Assembly: GCA_964351745.1 (NCBI GenBank)
Contig: CAYGPI010000031.1
Span: forward strand, 1 to 26,748
Length of the DNA: 26,748 nucleotides
Direction: 5' to 3'
Source of the DNA: CAYNJF01 sp964351745
GTDB taxonomy: Bacteria; Pseudomonadota; Gammaproteobacteria; Berkiellales; Berkiellaceae
Shown: piece by piece, positions 23,620 to 26,748 of the stretch
Layout of the letters: every line of letters begins with the position of its first letter
Numbering within the stretch: the first letter of the stretch is position 1
Made by a program: the position numbers and the translations under genes
The notes under the pieces: generated by a model
Databases searched by the model: none
Seen by the model: only the letters and a program-made list of their open reading frames with translations
Told to the model about the DNA's origin: nothing

Positions 23620-26600
23620 ATGCTTAAGCGGGCTAAAGAAAAGCAAATTGAGGTAATAGAGAAGGCAATACAGCATATCTATCGGAAGCTTCCTCGAGAA
23701 GAGGCTACGCTTATTGAAACTTTTGTCAAGCAGTACTACCTAACTGCTTCCCCTGAGGACCTGATAAAATTTTCTGTGATAGATCTTTATGGCTCCATTC
23801 TCTCGCATTGGAATTTCATAAGTCATCGTATGCCAGGTGAAGGTAAGGTTCGAGTCTATAACCCTCAATTTGAACAAAATGGTTGGCAATCAACTCATTC
23901 AGTCATTGAAGTGATACATCCTGACACGCCTTTCTTAATGGATTCTATACGCATGGAATTAAACCGCAGGGGGTTAAATCTTCATTTGATTTTGCATATG
24001 GGGGCCCTAGGTATCACTCGCGATGGCAAAGGTCACGTAGAGTCCATTGTCTATAAAAAAAAGAAGCTTAAGAATGGTGAATTTGAAGCGGCTTTGCTCT
24101 TAGAGTTTGACAAACAAAGTGATAAAGATGTTCTAGAGGATATTCGTTGTTGTATAGAAGTCATTCTAGGCAAAGTTCGCTTATGCGTAGCTGATTGGCC
24201 TCAAATGACACAAAATATGGAGAATGCTATTCAAGAAATTGAGAAGCAATCTGGCCATGGCAGCTCTGTTGAACCTAAAGAACATGTCGAATTTCTAAGG
24301 TGGCTAAGAGATGATCATTTTACATTTTTAGGATATTGCAAAGTTGATTTTGTTGAGCGTGAAGGCAAAACTGAATGGAAGATAGACACTAGCTCTCCTC
24401 TTGGTGTCTTGAAGTTAGGCACAGAAGGATATTTTGATAAACTGATAGAGCTGTCTGAAGCCGCTCGCGCAGAAGTTTTAGGTCCTGAGCAAATATTAAT
24501 TGGCAAAGCCAACCGCTCTTCAAAAATTCATAGACCTGCTAATCCAGATATGGTTGGCGTAAAAATCTTTGACAAGAATCAAAAAGTAGTCTCACAACAT
24601 TGTTTCGTCGGGTTATATACAGCCTCTGCTTATAATCGAAGCCCTCAAAATATACCTTTATTGAGATCTAAGGTTAAGAAGATATTGTCTATGGCTGGTT
24701 TTGGAGAAAACAGCCATGATGGAAAGTCTCTCATTAATATTTTAGAGACGATCCCTCGTGATGATATGTTTCAAGGCTCTATAGAAGAGCTGACTAAAAT
24801 TGGGATAGGGATTCTATACCTTCAAGAACGTAAACGAATCAAATTTTTTATTCGAAAAGATATTTTTTCTCATTATTATTCCTGCCAACTATTTGTGCCA
24901 AGAGAGAGGTGTGCTTCGGATGTAAGAAGAGAGGGCTGAATCCGTGTTGGGGAAGCGGTTGGTGGCGAGCTTTCAGATTTTAACACCAGATTTTCTGAAT
25001 CTATTTTATGCCGCATTCATTTTACAATTCAAATTGATCCGAAAAATATTAAGCCCTTTGATGAATACGCCATTGAAGAGCGTTTAATAGAAGCTGGTAG
25101 GACTTGGGAAGATAGCTTAAGAGATGCTTTGGTAGATCATTTTGGAGAAGAAGAAGGTAATCGTTTAATTAATCGTTACTGCACGGCTTTCCCTCTAGGT
25201 TACACGTCCCATTTCATTGCAAGAACCGCAGTTTATGATATTTCCCATATGGAAGTTATCTCTCTTGAAAATGAATTAGCGATGAGTTTCTATCGACCTC
25301 TAGAAGAGCCAGAAGGTAATATTCGATTTAAAATTTTTCATCGAGATACTGCGATACCATTATCTGATGTCATCCCGATGCTTGAGCATATGGGGTTGCG
25401 TATTATTAATCAGCGGCCTCATGAAATTAAAAATCAAAGTGATTTGCATGTATGGATTAATGATTTTGGAATGACTCATGAATCTGGGGCTAATTTAAAT
25501 GTCGAAGCTGTTAAAGATGTTTTCCAAGATGCTTTTTATAATATTTGGAATGGGAATGCTGAGAGTGATGGGTTTAATAGACTCGTTCTTGGCGCAGGGA
25601 TTAACTGGCAAGAAGTCACGATGCTTAGAGCATATGCCAAGTACTTGTGGCAAATAGGGTTTACTTTTTCTCAAAACTATATTGAGGATACACTTGCCAA
25701 GCATACCGTTATTTCCCGCCTGCTGGTTGAGTTATTTGTCTTACGTTTTGATCCAACGTTGCCTCAAGATACAAAAAATGAGCGGACAAATGCTATTCGA
25801 CTTAAAGTTAAAACTGATTTAGAAGCTGTTGAAAACCTTGATGAAGACAGAATTTTGCGTAAGTTTGTTCAAGTCATTATGGCGACCATACGAACCAATT
25901 TTTTCCAAAGAAATAGCTCTGGTACCCCTAAAAACTATCTATCGTTGAAGTTTGATCCGTCATTGATCCCAGAGATGCCATTACCCAAACCAATGTTTGA
26001 AATCTTTGTTTATTCGCCACGAGTTGAAGGGGTTCACTTGCGAGGCGCTAAAGTAGCTAGGGGAGGATTGCGCTGGTCAGATCGCAGAGAAGATTTCAGA
26101 ACAGAAGTTCTAGGGCTAATGAAGGCTCAACAAGTCAAAAATGCTGTGATTGTGCCCTTAGGCGCTAAAGGTGGTTTTGTTCCTAAAAATCTGCCAACCC
26201 ATTCACGAGAAGCCATGATCGAAGAAGGGATCGCTTGTTATCAAATATTCATTCAAGGTTTGTTAGATATCACTGATAACATTATAGACAATGTGATCGT
26301 GCCACCCATCGATGTTGTTAGATATGATGAGGATGATCCCTATTTGGTTGTCGCAGCAGATAAAGGGACAGCCACTTTTTCAGACATTGCCAATGAACTT
26401 TCACAGCAATATAACTTTTGGTTGGATGACGGTTTTGCCTCCGGTGGTTCTTCTGGCTACGATCATAAAAAAATGGGGATCACAGCCAAGGGTGCCTGGG
26501 AATCTGTTAAAAGGCACTTCTTGGAGTTAGGCCATAATACTCAATCAGAGGACTTCACCGTTGTAGGTATTGGAGATATGGGCGGTGACGTGTTTGGTAA

Positions 26601-26748
26601 TGGCATGCTTTTATCAACACATATTCAGCTTGTTGCAGCCTTTAATCATGTGCATATATTCATTGATCCAACGCCTGATTCTGGGAAAACATTTTTAGAG
26701 AGAAAGCGCTTATTTAATTTGCCAAGAACAACTTGGATGGATTATAAC
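23620..26748 (+). pseudogene. NAD-specific glutamate dehydrogenase (large GDH type), interrupted; 3' end outside window
   Basis: Large NAD-GDHs (about 1,600 residues) oxidise glutamate to 2-oxoglutarate and ammonia. About 1,040 codons are present. The N-terminal part is intact to VPRERCASDVRRE; a TGA stop follows at 24937-24939. Beyond it the same frame stays open to the window end and encodes the catalytic region: RGGLRWSDRREDFRTEVLGL, then GAKGGFVPKNLP, ADKGTATFSDIAN and GIGDMGGDVFGNGMLLS. Locally, 24934-24951 reads unlike the family in frame, but one shifted frame gives AESVLG, which fits the family helix. Two compensating single-G changes, in GGG 24933-24935 and GGGG 24949-24952, would explain everything. 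It may be a true lesion or two base-calling errors. The ATG at 23620 has GGGGA upstream; the ATG at 23590, 10 codons earlier, is an alternative. Confidence 0.88.

Noticed and set aside
24937..24939. The in-frame TGA in glutamate dehydrogenase as a selenocysteine or reassigned codon
   Set aside because: Other genes in the window use TGA as a normal stop (ihfA, pepN, DUF2835), the family has no Cys/Sec at this site, and no SECIS-like hairpin is evident right after it; indels in two G-runs explain the local sequence better.

Overview
The window is AT-rich gammaproteobacterial chromosome. The 3' end of ihfA followed by tRNA-Pro(GGG), the prkA-yeaH-spoVR stress operon, a pepN/DUF2835/hemH cluster, a four-domain-type NAD-glutamate dehydrogenase and a Tus (replication-terminus binding) homologue all fit that class. 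The AT-rich composition, Tus homologue and large orphan proteins without recognisable domains resemble Legionella/Coxiella relatives (Legionellales). That placement is an inference; nothing here proves it.

Layout. 1-250: ihfA tail and tRNA-Pro. 251-689: no gene; a hairpin after the tRNA and a GGGACC direct repeat that might be an integration scar. 690-5867: accessory-looking region with an orphan 621-residue helical protein, about 490 bp of apparently decayed sequence, a receiver-like protein that has lost every phosphorylation residue, a divergent periplasmic family-3 solute-binding protein, and an orphan protein with a hydrophobic C-terminal half. 5922-8709: two convergent genes, a rhomboid protease with a TPR-like tail and a polytopic protein with a TPR-like tail. 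8865-9800: the Tus homologue, divergent from a PleD/WspR-like receiver-GGDEF diguanylate cyclase. 11044-13188: a DUF2797 Cys-rich protein overlapping tail-to-tail with an AGCS sodium:amino-acid symporter. 13408-18142 (minus strand): spoVR, yeaH, prkA in one operon. 18321-22173: pepN, DUF2835 and hemH with stop/start overlaps. 22189-23388: an M48-TPR lipoprotein protease. 23620-end: NAD-glutamate dehydrogenase, running off the window and interrupted by an in-frame TGA.

How genes work together. prkA/yeaH/spoVR form the conserved kinase / VWA protein / SpoVR stress module. pepN-DUF2835-hemH are translationally coupled. The Tus homologue implies a fork trap, and a sequence 18/23 identical to E. 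coli TerB lies about 0.7 kb downstream of it. Frequent strand switching fits a terminus-proximal region but does not prove it.

Most notable observations: the Tus homologue with a candidate Ter site; the glutamate dehydrogenase lesion, best explained by two compensating single-G indels; a ferrochelatase with an internal four-Cys motif of the [2Fe-2S] type; and the pseudo-receiver. I found no CRISPR array, intact insertion sequence, toxin-antitoxin pair or recognisable defence system.
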